Made by a program: the position numbers and the translations under genes
In this document: positions 28,045-37,199 of the stretch, piece after piece
Layout: each line of letters begins with the position of its first letter
How positions within the stretch are numbered: position 1 is the stretch's first letter
Origin: DASRBN01 sp035294305
GTDB taxonomy: Bacteria; Chloroflexota; Ktedonobacteria; Ktedonobacterales; Ktedonobacteraceae
NCBI GenBank assembly: GCA_035294305.1
Contig: DATGLD010000036.1
Location: 18,051 to 82,050 of the forward strand
Reading direction: 5' to 3'
DNA length: 64,000 nt
Notes under the pieces: model-generated
The model's database searches: none
Seen by the model: the letters and a program-made list of their open reading frames with translations, nothing else
What the model was told of the DNA's origin: nothing

Positions 28045-28866
28045 TCAATGAACTGCCGGCCTCCCCTCGTAGCATTGAGCCACGATCTCGAGTACGGCTT
28101 TGCGGCTAAGCTTGCCATCACCTCTAGCCATAGAATCCAGGGTAGCATAAGCCAGGGCAAGCGGAAACCTGCAAAATTCTAACACAGGCCCGGCAGGAAG
28201 CGCATCAGTATAAGTATCGGCCAGAGCCAGATTGCGCCGCGCGTAAGCATCCATCTCCCCAGTGCGCCAACCAGTGGGGAAAAAGTCTACACCACGCTTC
28301 ATGTCTTCTTCGTGGTTGCGCAGAATATTGACGGCCTGCAAGCCACGTCCGAATCCCACGGCATGCAGACGATTTGTCTGCGTTCCGTTGTACCAGCCCC
28401 ACAGATCCGACAGTAATAGGCCCACCGAGCCGGCAACCCCAAACGTGTAACGGTCCAGGTCTGCCTCCGTTTGAATTGTCCAACCATTTTCCGCCCAGTG
28501 CGCCATGCGGTCCGCCATGGTTGCCGTGGCTTCCCATATGCGCGGAGCAACCGCCAGGGGGGCCAGCATTGCCCACTCAGCGATACAAAGCGTTACCTCT
28601 GGAAGCTCCTGATGGTAGTGGCCAAATGCTGTTTCAAAATCGCCAGCAGTAAAGGATGTTTGCAATATCCGGCTGATGGAGTGCAATACCGTTGCCTTCG
28701 CCTGATTATCCAGGCTGGGATGGTCTTCTACTTCATCGATAGCGCGAAGGCATAAATAGCCCGACATGACCGCATCCTGCAGCCCGGCGGGTAAGTGACT
28801 TATAGGGATAAAGAATGTCCTGCTGGTTTCTCTCAACATATCCAGTGCATTTTCACCACTACTCAC
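28045..28866 (-). CDS. Squalene/phytoene synthase family protein (HpnC/HpnD-like)
   Basis: Head-to-head prenyl condensing enzyme of 273 residues. The two Asp-rich substrate-Mg sites are present: RAIDEVEDH (about 37-45) and NHEEDMKRGVDFFP (about 175-188); the SRTFFIPISHLP opening is typical. The start is GTG at 28866 with AAAGGAG 8 nt upstream. In bacteria squalene is often made by the HpnC, HpnD and HpnE trio; only this one is here, and no HpnE-like flavoprotein is in the window. It converges with the polyprenyl synthase (13 bp between stops). Confidence 0.86.
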   Translation of the reverse strand: MSSGENALDMLRETSRTFFIPISHLPAGLQDAVMSGYLCLRAIDEVEDHPSLDNQAKATVLHSISRILQTSFTAGDFETAFGHYHQELPEVTLCIAEWAMLAPLAVAPRIWEATATMADRMAHWAENGWTIQTEADLDRYTFGVAGSVGLLLSDLWGWYNGTQTNRLHAVGFGRGLQAVNILRNHEEDMKRGVDFFPTGWRTGEMDAYARRNLALADTYTDALPAGPVLEFCRFPLALAYATLDSMARGDGKLSRKAVLEIVAQCYEGRPAVH

Positions 28867-28889
28867 TGTACTAGCTCCTTTACTAAACT

Positions 28890-29588
28890 TTATTCAGCAA
28901 ATGTATTGCTCGGCTCATCGTAAAGCGCAACTTTCAGCACACGCGCTGCTCTTAGCGCATACCTGGGAGCCGCCCAGCTGAGCCAGAACAACTCTTTCCA
29001 GAGCTTCGGCTGCAGCAATGCCTTTGTTGGCCGCAGCCATTGCGAGGAAATGTCATATTCCGGGGTATCTAATACAACCCGGATCGCTGCCACACGCAGG
29101 TTCCTTCCCGCGAGCAGGCCCGTCTCCATATCGGCAGCCACAAAGCCTTTCTGAAACCATTCATGACGTTCGTCACCAAGAATCATTGACGGAGCGGTCA
29201 GCAGCGGACCGCTGTCAGGTTGAAATTGCAATGTGCGCGCGGCTTTCACCAATTCCGTTACAAGTGCAGGATCGCAGCGCATGCTACTCCCGCCAGCAAG
29301 CCCAATCCAGTCTGGTACCAAAACAGTCCCGGGAGGGATGCCAGGAGCAAGCGCACCTGCCAGGCCACACACAATCACGATGGAACCCTCGGGCGCACCT
29401 TCCCACCGCATTAATCGCATGCCTGCCCAACTAGTTCGAGTAGGTAGGAGAGCACTACGCACGGCCCAATACTCAAACAATGTCGGGGCAAGAACTTCTA
29501 CACGACCCCTGGCAGAAAACGATGAGGCAGACTTGCTACCCGGTGCGGAATGATGCTCCAAGTAACTTCCCCTATTCCTGGCATTCAT
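28890..29588 (-). CDS. hpnG: HpnG-like hopanoid-associated nucleoside phosphorylase
   Basis: Protein of 232 residues in the purine nucleoside phosphorylase/MTA nucleosidase superfamily. It shows the CGLAGALAPGIPPGTVLVPD substrate pocket and the late VAADMETGLLA motif, whose Glu contacts the ribose. HpnG removes adenine from adenosylhopane to give phosphoribosyl- or ribosylhopane. The identification rests on these motifs and on position: its start overlaps the hpnA stop by one base (TAATG), so the two are translationally coupled. Confidence 0.82.
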   Translation of the reverse strand: MNARNRGSYLEHHSAPGSKSASSFSARGRVEVLAPTLFEYWAVRSALLPTRTSWAGMRLMRWEGAPEGSIVIVCGLAGALAPGIPPGTVLVPDWIGLAGGSSMRCDPALVTELVKAARTLQFQPDSGPLLTAPSMILGDERHEWFQKGFVAADMETGLLAGRNLRVAAIRVVLDTPEYDISSQWLRPTKALLQPKLWKELFWLSWAAPRYALRAARVLKVALYDEPSNTFAE

Positions 29589-30634
29589 TACGTGGCATAT
29601 CCGTTATCGTTATACCACCGGACCGCCCGCTCCAGAGCGGCAGTCACAGCTGTTGCTTCGTAACCAAGCTCAGCTTGAGCTTTGGCGCAACTGACATACA
29701 TGTGATGGCGGGCCATGCGCACACCCTCCAGAGGAATGAGTGGCGCGGCCATACCACCCTTTCCATCACGTAAAAGTTTGCAACGCAACTCATCAGCCAG
29801 GCCAAGTGAAAGTGCCAGGTGATAGGGAATGCGAATAGTGGGGGCAGTGCGGCCACAGATCTGGGCCAGGCGCTCCCACAGCTGCGATAAGCCGAGATTC
29901 TCACCACCCACCAGGTAGCGCTCTCGTAGCCGACCACGCCGCAGCGCCAGCACATGCGCCCTGGCGACATCTTCCACCGCCACCACGTTCATTCCACCAC
30001 CTAACGTGCCAAAAATACGCCCGCGCATAAAATCCACGATCATCTTTCCCGTCGGAGTGGGCTTCCAGTCTCCTGGGCCAACGGGCGCCGTCGGCAAAAT
30101 AAGTACAACCGGTACCTGCGCGGCCAGCGCTGCCCGGGCCTGCTCCAATTTGGAACGATGGTACGCCGAGGAATCCGCCTCTACATCCCAGTCCTCCTCA
30201 GTCGCTAGACGCCCATTATAACTCGGCCCCACAGTCGACGAACTCGAAGTGACAATAGCACGCTCAATACCTGCCAGGTGAGCTGCCTCAAGCAGACCAG
30301 CCGTGCCCGTTACGTTTGTTTCAAACATCTTGCGATGCATGCCCGGCAGGAAGGAGTAAAGGGCAGCAACGTGTATCAGATAGCGGCAGCCGGCCATATG
30401 CTGGATAAGATCGCCAGGGCGTTCGATATCACCCACGACAGCCGTACAGCCCTCTAGCGGGGGCAGCGGCCTGGAGCCCGGACGTACCAGCGCGCGCACG
30501 CGATATTGCGCCGCCAGTAACGCACGCAGGACATGACTGCCCACAAAGCCACTGGCTCCCGTCAAGAAGACCTCTTCTCCGGCGCCGGTCACTTCCTGTA
30601 ACTGCTCAGCCATCAGTTTTGTATTGCCATCCAT
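29588..30634 (-). CDS. hpnA: HpnA-like hopanoid-associated NAD(P)-dependent sugar epimerase/reductase
   Basis: Short-chain (extended SDR) oxidoreductase of 348 residues. The nucleotide-binding motif is LTGASGFVGSHVLRALL near residue 22, the catalytic YHRSKLEQA (Tyr-x3-Lys) lies near 160, and the VLILPTAPVGPGD segment follows. HpnA genes sit in hopanoid clusters beside hpnH and hpnG, but the exact reaction is not settled. It lies 33 bp after hpnH, same strand, and overlaps hpnG by one base. Confidence 0.85.
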   Translation of the reverse strand: MDGNTKLMAEQLQEVTGAGEEVFLTGASGFVGSHVLRALLAAQYRVRALVRPGSRPLPPLEGCTAVVGDIERPGDLIQHMAGCRYLIHVAALYSFLPGMHRKMFETNVTGTAGLLEAAHLAGIERAIVTSSSSTVGPSYNGRLATEEDWDVEADSSAYHRSKLEQARAALAAQVPVVLILPTAPVGPGDWKPTPTGKMIVDFMRGRIFGTLGGGMNVVAVEDVARAHVLALRRGRLRERYLVGGENLGLSQLWERLAQICGRTAPTIRIPYHLALSLGLADELRCKLLRDGKGGMAAPLIPLEGVRMARHHMYVSCAKAQAELGYEATAVTAALERAVRWYNDNGYAT

Positions 30635-30667
30635 CTAAGCTCACTCAGACTTACTCAATCAATACGG

Positions 30668-31708
30668 CTACTTTTTGTGAAGAGCAGAGCGCAGGCCATC
30701 GCTTAACACATCAGCTGTGGCACGTATCGTCTCGCGGGGCGACCTGGTGGTGGCAATCACCGCAGTTGGCTCATAACCACAGTGCGCCATACAATTGGCA
30801 CAGCGAGGGTCCCTGCCGCGTCCATAATTTTCCCACGGCGTGGTCTCGATCAGTTCCCGGTACGAGCTGGCATAGCCATCGGCCATCAGATAACAGGGTC
30901 GCTGCCAACCCAGCACCGAATAGCTGGGGATACCCCAGGCGGTGCAGGCAAAGTCGACCTTGCCCTCAAGAAAATCCAGGAACAGAGGGGAGTGATTCAG
31001 GCGCCACTTCTTGCGCCTGCCATCGGCAAAGGCCTGGCGAAAGATCTCACGTGTCCGCGCAACGCCGAGAAAATGTTCCTGATCGGGCGCCTTCTCGTAG
31101 GCATAGCCGGGTGAAATTTGCATCGCATCTACTTGCAGATCGTCATTCAGAAAATCGAGTACGTCACGAATGCTACGGGCATCGTCCTGAGTAAAAAATG
31201 TGGTGTTGGTGGTCACGCGAAATCCCCGGCGCTTCGCTTCCTTGATTGCCGCAACCGCCTTGTCGAATACGCCTTGCCTGGCAACCGATTCATCATGGCG
31301 CTCCCTCAAGCCGTCAATATGAACCGACCAGGAAAAATAGGGCGAAGGGGTGAACAGATCGAGCTTCTTGCCCATCAGGATAGCGTTGGTGCACAGGTAG
31401 ACAAAGCGCTTGCGCTCTATCAATGCCGCCGCGATTTGATCGATCTCGCGGTGGATGAGCGGCTCCCCTCCAGCGATGGAAACGATTGGCGCGCCGCACT
31501 CCTCAACCGCGTCGATACACTGCTGCACGCTAAGCCGCCGCGCCAGGATATCCTGTGGGTGCTGTATCTTACCGCAGCCCGCGCAGGCCAGGTTGCACTG
31601 GTAGAGCGGTTCAAGCTGTAACACCAGCGGAAACTTCTCGCGACCTTTCAGCCGCTGCCGAATAATATACGCCCCAATTCGTAGATTTTGTCGTAACGTG
31701 ACCGCCAT
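30668..31708 (-). CDS. hpnH: HpnH radical SAM adenosyl-hopene transferase
   Basis: Radical SAM enzyme of 346 residues that adds 5'-deoxyadenosyl to hopene (diploptene) to give adenosylhopane, the first step of C35 hopanoid side-chain synthesis. The cluster-binding motif CNLACAGC (C-x3-C-x2-C) is near residue 37, and the EPLYQC entry and the GGEPLIHREI SAM-binding element are typical. A C-terminal Cys cluster (CANCMAHC) resembles auxiliary sites in the family. ATG at 31708 has AGGAG 6 nt upstream. First gene of the hpnH-hpnA-hpnG unit and divergent from shc. Confidence 0.93.
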   Translation of the reverse strand: MAVTLRQNLRIGAYIIRQRLKGREKFPLVLQLEPLYQCNLACAGCGKIQHPQDILARRLSVQQCIDAVEECGAPIVSIAGGEPLIHREIDQIAAALIERKRFVYLCTNAILMGKKLDLFTPSPYFSWSVHIDGLRERHDESVARQGVFDKAVAAIKEAKRRGFRVTTNTTFFTQDDARSIRDVLDFLNDDLQVDAMQISPGYAYEKAPDQEHFLGVARTREIFRQAFADGRRKKWRLNHSPLFLDFLEGKVDFACTAWGIPSYSVLGWQRPCYLMADGYASSYRELIETTPWENYGRGRDPRCANCMAHCGYEPTAVIATTRSPRETIRATADVLSDGLRSALHKK

Positions 31709-31862
31709 AGCTCGCTCCTATCTCCTCTACTGCATGAACAATAACTATGCCTGACGTTAGAGTGTGCCATTTCCGCATAGTCGAAAAAACGGCACAAGGC
31801 TACCAGCGTCGATGACTCTGGTTTTCCAATACATCCCTAGCAAAGAAATTTAATCTTGTTGC

Positions 31863-31871
31863 TGCTATAAT
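31863..31871 (+). promoter_or_regulatory. Extended -10 element upstream of shc
   Basis: TGC immediately before TATAAT (31866-31871), about 140 bp upstream of the shc ATG. No good -35 is seen. Confidence 0.45.
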
Positions 31872-31913
31872 AAAAATGAAGCAAGACTTGTAGATAACCT
31901 ATCATATGCAGCA

Positions 31914-31969
31914 AGGGGATGCAAACTGAACAGTATACAATTGTAGAGTCCATTTTTCTTGCATCCCCT
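31914..31969. promoter_or_regulatory. Inverted repeat in the shc leader
   Basis: AGGGGATGCAA (31914-31924) and its perfect complement TTGCATCCCCT (31959-31969) are separated by 34 nt, lying between the -10 element and the start of shc. It would form a stem-loop in the shc leader RNA; a role in control of the cyclase is inference. Confidence 0.45.
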
Positions 31970-32013
31970 GTTGATGAATTTGATAAAAGATGATGATGTG
32001 AAAGGTTTAATAG

Positions 32014-33924
32014 ATGGGAAAGAACATACTAAGCGAGGAAAGCGAACCTCAATTGCAGCAGTCGCTTGATCGAGCAGTACAATGGCTGCTGGAGCATCAG
32101 GATGGCGCGGGATGGTGGTGCGGCGAACTGGAGACAAACGTGACGATGACGGCAGAACACGTCCTGCTGCTGCGCTTTCTGGAATTAGAGACCAACCTGG
32201 ATCGGATCAGAGAGGGAGCCATCCGGCATATTTTGCACAATCAACGTGCTGATGGCTCATGGGCGCTTTATTTCGACGGACCTGCGGACCTGAGTACCAC
32301 AATCGAAGCCTATGTTGCGCTCAAAGTCCTGGGAGTCGATCCCACTAACGAGTCGATGCGGCGGGCGCTGGCAATCATACAGCAACTGGGGGGTGTAACG
32401 AAGGCCAGAGTCTTCACCAAAATCTGGCTGGCGCTATTCGGCGAGTATCCCTGGTCTGGCATCCCAACTATGCCACCGGAGTTGATCTACCTGCCACCCA
32501 ATGTGCCATTCAACCTCTACGACTTCGCATGCTGGGCGCGCGGCACTATAGCCCCGCTGACGATAGTAATCTCTCGTCGCCCGGTGAAACCGCTTGGTGT
32601 CAGCGTACCGGAACTGGTGGTTCCAGGAACCACGAGCATGTTGACACGCGTTCCAGGGTCAGGAATCTTCTGGTGGGCCGATAAGCTCCTTAAGCTCTAT
32701 GAGGCTTCACCGTGGAAGCCGGGACGCTCAAAAGCTCGCCGCATGATGGCCGATTGGATCGTGGAACGCCAGGAAGCGGATGGAAGTTGGGGCGGCATCC
32801 AACCACCCTGGGTCTATTCACTGATCGCCCTGTACCTGGAGGGTATGGATGTCAATTCTCCGGTTATGCGCAAGGGAATCGAGGGACACGCGGTTTTCTC
32901 GCTGGAAGACGAGACGGGATGGCGTTTTCAAGCCTGTATGTCTCCGGTCTGGGATACCGCCTGGGCAATGCTGGCCCTACGCCGCGCTGGTATCGGGCGC
33001 GACCATCCTGCTTTGAAGCGCGCGGTTGAGTGGCTCCTGCAGGAGCAGATTTTCACGGGTGGTGACTGGCAAGTGCGCTGTGGCAAGGTACCATGCGGCG
33101 GTTGGGCATTTGAATTCGACAATGATATTTATCCCGATATCGACGACACGGCGGTCGTCGTGCTGGCACTGCTTGAAGCCGGGGACGAAACAGGGGTAGG
33201 GGACGCTGTAGATCAAGCGGTGCAGTGGGTGCTGGTAACACGATCTAGCAATGGAGCCTGGGGAGCATTCGACAAGGACAATACGCGAGCGATTGTCTAC
33301 AAGTTGCCATTCGCCGACTTTGGGGCGCTGCTGGATCCCCCCTCCGAAGACGTTACGGCCCACGTGCTGGAAATGCTGGCGCACGTCGATGCCCCAGACA
33401 AGGAGCTCATCATACCACGTGCGCTCAAATACTTGCGCCGCACACAGCGCCCGGATGGCTCCTGGTTCGGACGTTGGGGCGTTAATTACATCTATGGAAC
33501 GTGGTGCGTCATCTCAGCACTCGCTGCCCTGCGCGACGCCGGATACAAAGTGCAGGACATGATCGATAGGGGCTGTGCCTGGTTGCTTAAACAACAGAAC
33601 CATGATGGCGGCTGGGGCGAATCCTGCTACTCGTATATAGACGACTCATTTGCGGGCGTCGGGAAAAGTACAGCATCGCAAACGGCCTGGGCCGTTATCT
33701 CCTTGCAACTGGCCGGATTGGGCAAGCATGACGCCTGCCAGCGTGGCCTGGAATACCTTCGCGCCACGCAGCAACCAGACGGCACATGGGAAGAACGCGA
33801 GTTTACAGGCACTGGCTTCCCGCGCGATTTCTACATCAATTATCACCTGTACAGGCACGTGTTCCCGACAATGGCGCTGGCGAGAGCCTGCAATGCACCC
33901 AAGACCAACAGCAGCCTTGCCTGA
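32014..33924 (+). CDS. shc: Squalene-hopene cyclase
   Basis: Membrane-associated triterpene cyclase of 636 residues, close to the usual 630-660. The catalytic acid motif YPDIDDTAV (DxDD) is near residue 375. Several QW repeats are present: QEADGSWGGIQPPW, QRPDGSWFGRWG, QNHDGGWGE and QQPDGTWEE. The N-terminal half has the first barrel (QDGAGWWCGELETN). It converts squalene to hopene/hopanol, which feeds HpnH. It is divergent from hpnH; the 305-bp spacer carries an extended -10 and a long inverted repeat. AAAGG lies upstream of the ATG. Confidence 0.95.
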   Translation: MGKNILSEESEPQLQQSLDRAVQWLLEHQDGAGWWCGELETNVTMTAEHVLLLRFLELETNLDRIREGAIRHILHNQRADGSWALYFDGPADLSTTIEAYVALKVLGVDPTNESMRRALAIIQQLGGVTKARVFTKIWLALFGEYPWSGIPTMPPELIYLPPNVPFNLYDFACWARGTIAPLTIVISRRPVKPLGVSVPELVVPGTTSMLTRVPGSGIFWWADKLLKLYEASPWKPGRSKARRMMADWIVERQEADGSWGGIQPPWVYSLIALYLEGMDVNSPVMRKGIEGHAVFSLEDETGWRFQACMSPVWDTAWAMLALRRAGIGRDHPALKRAVEWLLQEQIFTGGDWQVRCGKVPCGGWAFEFDNDIYPDIDDTAVVVLALLEAGDETGVGDAVDQAVQWVLVTRSSNGAWGAFDKDNTRAIVYKLPFADFGALLDPPSEDVTAHVLEMLAHVDAPDKELIIPRALKYLRRTQRPDGSWFGRWGVNYIYGTWCVISALAALRDAGYKVQDMIDRGCAWLLKQQNHDGGWGESCYSYIDDSFAGVGKSTASQTAWAVISLQLAGLGKHDACQRGLEYLRATQQPDGTWEEREFTGTGFPRDFYINYHLYRHVFPTMALARACNAPKTNSSLA

Positions 33925-34003
33925 TCTTTCAACAACACAGTATACTATCAGCGTGTATCGTTATTCCTATTTGTTTTGTTTGAGAGACAGGTCATCATTC
34001 ATC

Positions 34004-34768
34004 ATGCTTAGTCTTCAGGAACAGCTTCAGGATGCAATCGAACTGATGCAGGCGGCAAGGCGCATTGTCGCGCTGACAGGCGCGGGCATCAGCACCGAGT
34101 CAGGCATTCCCGATTTTCGCAGCCCAGGCTCCATCTGGCAGCAAGAGTCGCCCGTCAGCTATTTTGATTTTTTGCATAAGCCGGAGGCGCGGCAAAAATA
34201 CTGGCAAACGCGCCGCAGTCTCTCGGGACAGGTCGCAGCAGCACAGCCAAATGCTGCTCACAAGGCGCTAGCCGAACTCGAACGCCGCGGTATCTTGCTT
34301 GGCATCATCACACAGAATTTCGACGGGCTACACTTCGATGCGGGCAACCGGCGCGAACGCATCGTTGAACTGCATGGGACATCACGAGAGGCCGCATGTA
34401 CCCTGTGCGGTCGTCGCTCCTCCATCAAAGAGCTGCAACAGCGAGTTGACGCAGGCGAGATCGATCCGCGCTGCTCTGAATGCGGCGGATACCTCAAGGC
34501 GGCGACGATCTTATTCGGGCAAAAGGTTCCAGAGCAAGCATTGACTCGGGCGAAGGAGATGGCAACATCATGCGACCTTTTTCTGGTCGTCGGTTCGTCG
34601 CTCAAAGTCACACCTGCCGCGGCACTACCAGGGCTCGCACTGAGCCGCGACGTGCCTTTCATCATCATTAATTTGCAGCCGACACCGCTCGATGATTATG
34701 CAGATGTAGTTATTCACGAACAAGCAGGGCTGGTCCTTCCACAAATCGTGGCCGGCCTCAATGTTTGA
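34004..34768 (+). CDS. Sir2-family NAD-dependent protein deacylase
   Basis: Sirtuin of 254 residues. The NAD pocket reads TGAGISTESGIPDFRSPGSIW, followed by TQNFDGLHFDAG (QNxDxLH) and the active-site His in VELHGTSRE (about residue 122). The zinc-binding module has the pairs CTLCGRR and CSECGG, and the C-terminus has VVGSSLKVTPAA. The start at 34004 gives the normal family N-terminus (LQDAIELMQAARRIVALTGA); the frame is open upstream only because it overlaps shc in another frame. It converges with the DUF1684 gene and overlaps it by 11 bp at the stop codons. Confidence 0.92.
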   Translation: MLSLQEQLQDAIELMQAARRIVALTGAGISTESGIPDFRSPGSIWQQESPVSYFDFLHKPEARQKYWQTRRSLSGQVAAAQPNAAHKALAELERRGILLGIITQNFDGLHFDAGNRRERIVELHGTSREAACTLCGRRSSIKELQQRVDAGEIDPRCSECGGYLKAATILFGQKVPEQALTRAKEMATSCDLFLVVGSSLKVTPAAALPGLALSRDVPFIIINLQPTPLDDYADVVIHEQAGLVLPQIVAGLNV

Positions 34769-35399
34769 AATTCATCTCGCCCGCGCGGATTGGGATGTTG
34801 AGCCGGTTTTCCAGGGGAGCTAATGGGCAGACCCACCTATCGTTATAGGCGCACGAAGGATTGTAGGCGTAGTTAAAGTCAAGCACGAGACGTTCTAATC
34901 GGGCGCTGCCTGGCGCGGGCAAAAAATCGCTGCCCTTGATGGTGTCAAAGAGATAACGACCGCCTCCATAGCTTTCAACGGGGCAGGTGGTATCGCGGAA
35001 AGGCAGGAACAGGCCGCCACCATAGATATTCAGCCAGTACAAAGCCAGGCCAACAGCCTGATTTTCTACTGTGAACTGGAGGCGGCCTACCCTTGTCATT
35101 GTCATCGACTCAATAGCATCCATCGGCACAGTTAATTGTACCGGCTCTACGTTGATATCGACCTCTGCGATCACACACAACGCCGGATTGTAAGGAAAAT
35201 AGCGCAGACCCTGGAAATTGCGGCGCTGCTCGTCGCTTAATGCCGATTGCGGGTGATGCGCGAAGAGATCGTCTTTGGCCTCATGAAAACGTTTCCAGAC
35301 ACCCACAGCATCCTCACCGGCCAGCAGCGCCTGCGCCCTTGCCCGGTACATCGCAGCAACACGCGTGCGATAATCATAAAGGTTCAGGTAGTCTGACAT
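34758..35399 (-). CDS. DUF1684 family protein
   Basis: Protein of 213 residues. Family features include the FPYNPALCVIAEVDI strand, the RVGRLQFTVENQAVGLALYW core, FLPFRDTTCPVESYGGGRYL and the C-terminal DFNYAYNPSCAYNDRWVCPL block with two conserved Cys. DUF1684 has no agreed function. ATG at 35399 has AGGAGGGG upstream. It overlaps the sirtuin stop by 11 bp in the opposite orientation. Confidence 0.85.
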   Translation of the reverse strand: MSDYLNLYDYRTRVAAMYRARAQALLAGEDAVGVWKRFHEAKDDLFAHHPQSALSDEQRRNFQGLRYFPYNPALCVIAEVDINVEPVQLTVPMDAIESMTMTRVGRLQFTVENQAVGLALYWLNIYGGGLFLPFRDTTCPVESYGGGRYLFDTIKGSDFLPAPGSARLERLVLDFNYAYNPSCAYNDRWVCPLAPLENRLNIPIRAGEMNFKH

Positions 35400-35460
35400 C
35401 TTTTTCCCCTCCTGGCGCAATGCATACCCCCTCTACAACATTGCTTGCTCGAAGACCTTT

Positions 35461-35907
35461 TTAGCTTTCAAGGTGAGCATTGAGTCGAATCTGCACATTG
35501 TTGCGCAACGCATTCGATACGGGGCAACCTTGTTCAGCCTGCTGAGCGGCCTTTTCAAAACTCGCCTCGTCCATGCCTGGAACCTTACCCGTAACGTTCA
35601 GATTCATGGTCGTGATCTTAAAGCCGCCATCGACTTGCTCGAACGTGCAGGTTGCGTCCACATTCAGGCTCTCCGCGGGTGTTCCGGCCTGCGCCAGCGC
35701 ATGCGAAAATGCCATCGCATAACAGGCCGCGTGCGCTGCTGCCATCAACTCTTCAGGACTCGTTTTGCCATCTGAACGCTCGGTGCGCGAGGCCCAGGTA
35801 ATCGGTAGTTGGCCTATCGCTCCACTACCAACCTCCACAATCTTCCCGCTGCCTTTCACAAGGCTACCCTGCCACTCGACTCGAGCATGTCGCTCTGCCT
35901 TTACCAT
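35461..35907 (-). CDS. OsmC-family peroxiredoxin
   Basis: Thiol peroxidase of 148 residues acting on organic hydroperoxides. The two redox cysteines are present in AAAHAACYAMAF and EQGCPVSNAL, and the G-KTSPEELMAAAHAAC segment is the family hallmark. ATG at 35907 has AAAGGAG upstream. Ohr-like and OsmC-like members are hard to separate by eye; the GKTSPEEL form fits OsmC better. Confidence 0.9.
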   Translation of the reverse strand: MVKAERHARVEWQGSLVKGSGKIVEVGSGAIGQLPITWASRTERSDGKTSPEELMAAAHAACYAMAFSHALAQAGTPAESLNVDATCTFEQVDGGFKITTMNLNVTGKVPGMDEASFEKAAQQAEQGCPVSNALRNNVQIRLNAHLES

Positions 35908-36098
35908 GCCGATTAACTCCTTTCACTTCATGCTCTTGACTAGAGCTATTCCCAAAGGGAATACGACAAATAGCTGAGATAGACATCTCACTCTGCCGGT
36001 AAAGCGCTTACAAAGACGCCGACCAGCACCAAAAGAGTGTATCACTCACATCTGTCGACGGGCAAACCGGACCATTGGGTATGGGCGAATTGCCAACC

Positions 36099-36308
36099 CT
36101 ACATTGGTTTGGAATTATATCTGCGCACGACAACAAAGATAACGACCCCCACAACTACAGCCGCAATAAAAAACCAGGGAGACTGCCAGGTAGTCGTGAG
36201 CCAGTCGCCAATCGCCAGAGCTACTGCTATAAGCGCAAGCGCTAAAATATTCAGCAGTTGATTTTGCTGGCGTGGAGGTGGTGATTTATACTTCGTCTTC
36301 TTTTTCAA
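36099..36308 (-). CDS. Small two-helix membrane protein
   Basis: Protein of 69 residues with a basic N-terminus (KKKTKYKSPP) and two hydrophobic helices (LLNILALALIAVALAIGDWL and WFFIAAVVVGVVIFVVV) ending in a basic tail. The start is TTG at 36308, with GAGGAGG about 14 nt upstream. No family recognised; the layout suggests a structural membrane peptide. Confidence is limited by size and non-ATG start. Confidence 0.55.
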   Translation of the reverse strand: MKKKTKYKSPPPRQQNQLLNILALALIAVALAIGDWLTTTWQSPWFFIAAVVVGVVIFVVVRRYNSKPM

Positions 36309-36424
36309 ACTCTGACCTATCGCCCTCCTCTAGTGGTTGCTTACCAGGTACAGCAGGGATTGCTCCCTGACATTTCTTACAGCGATACGAGAACAGCGAG
36401 AGAACTCAAACTCTCATCTGTATT

Positions 36425-36859
36425 CTATGATATAGCACAACCGGCCGGGTCTAACAGGTGCATGTGTTCTTCGATGACCTGGAACAGGCTATCCAGGTCG
36501 AACGGTTTCTCAAGAACCGCAAGATGACGCTGCTCGAAAAGAGGTTGAAGTTGTTCGTCACCCATGGTTAAAAATACGGCAGGTATGTCTTCAAACCCTT
36601 GCATTGCAAGAATCTGGTCGTAGAGATCAAGACCATTCCCTCGTTGTAAATAATAATCGATGAGCAGCAAGTCGGGTTTGACTTGCGAGATGACTCCAAG
36701 AGCCTGTTTACTGGAACGGGTCACTACAGGTTGATACTCACTCTCCTGTGTAAGAGCCAGGGCAAGAAGTTCGCCAATGCTTTTGTCATCTTCGACAATG
36801 AGGATGATTTTTCTTGCTCGTTGACCACCATTTACAGAGAGGTGCGCTAGATAAGTCAT
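36425..36859 (-). CDS. Single-domain response regulator (receiver only)
   Basis: Protein of 144 residues made of one CheY-like receiver domain, without an output domain. It shows IILIVEDDKSIGELL (acidic pair), the phosphoacceptor in LLLIDYYLQRGNG, and the conserved Lys in VLEKPFDLDSLF. ATG at 36859 is supported by AAGGAG 6 nt upstream; the frame is open for 45 more codons upstream without such a site. It may act as a phosphate relay or by protein contact; partner kinase unknown. Confidence 0.88.
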   Translation of the reverse strand: MTYLAHLSVNGGQRARKIILIVEDDKSIGELLALALTQESEYQPVVTRSSKQALGVISQVKPDLLLIDYYLQRGNGLDLYDQILAMQGFEDIPAVFLTMGDEQLQPLFEQRHLAVLEKPFDLDSLFQVIEEHMHLLDPAGCAIS

Positions 36860-37199
36860 GGCTCTCTCCTTCAGGTAAACGAACATTCCACATTCCATAG
36901 AATTTCCCCAAACAAATTCTAACATACTTGTGCTGACAATAAAAGAGTTCCGGTACCAATTTCTTGATGGTTTGCCCGTAAGACGCTTTTTCAACCTGGA
37001 TTTCGGGCAGTTTTCTGTGATAGAGTAAAAATGCAGTCCTTCACCAGCAGGATGCCTTACTTAGTACTTTTATCTCATCCTTTCTAGCGTTCAAACGAAG
37101 AAGGCAGGATTATGATCCTATACTCAACATCCTCTTTCCGGCAAAAGAATCCTGGATAGCAGGATCAGATTACTTTTGAGTGAGTAAAGGAAATATTCT
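36860..37199. other. Intergenic region without a recognised gene
   Basis: The 340-bp spacer separates the minus-strand receiver gene from the plus-strand hydrolase. I see no coding frame with a credible start. TATACT at about 37119 could be a -10 for the hydrolase, but without a paired -35 this is weak. Confidence 0.35.

Noticed and set aside
36860..37199. Riboswitch or sRNA in the receiver/hydrolase spacer
   Set aside because: No stable stem or conserved motif could be seen by eye.
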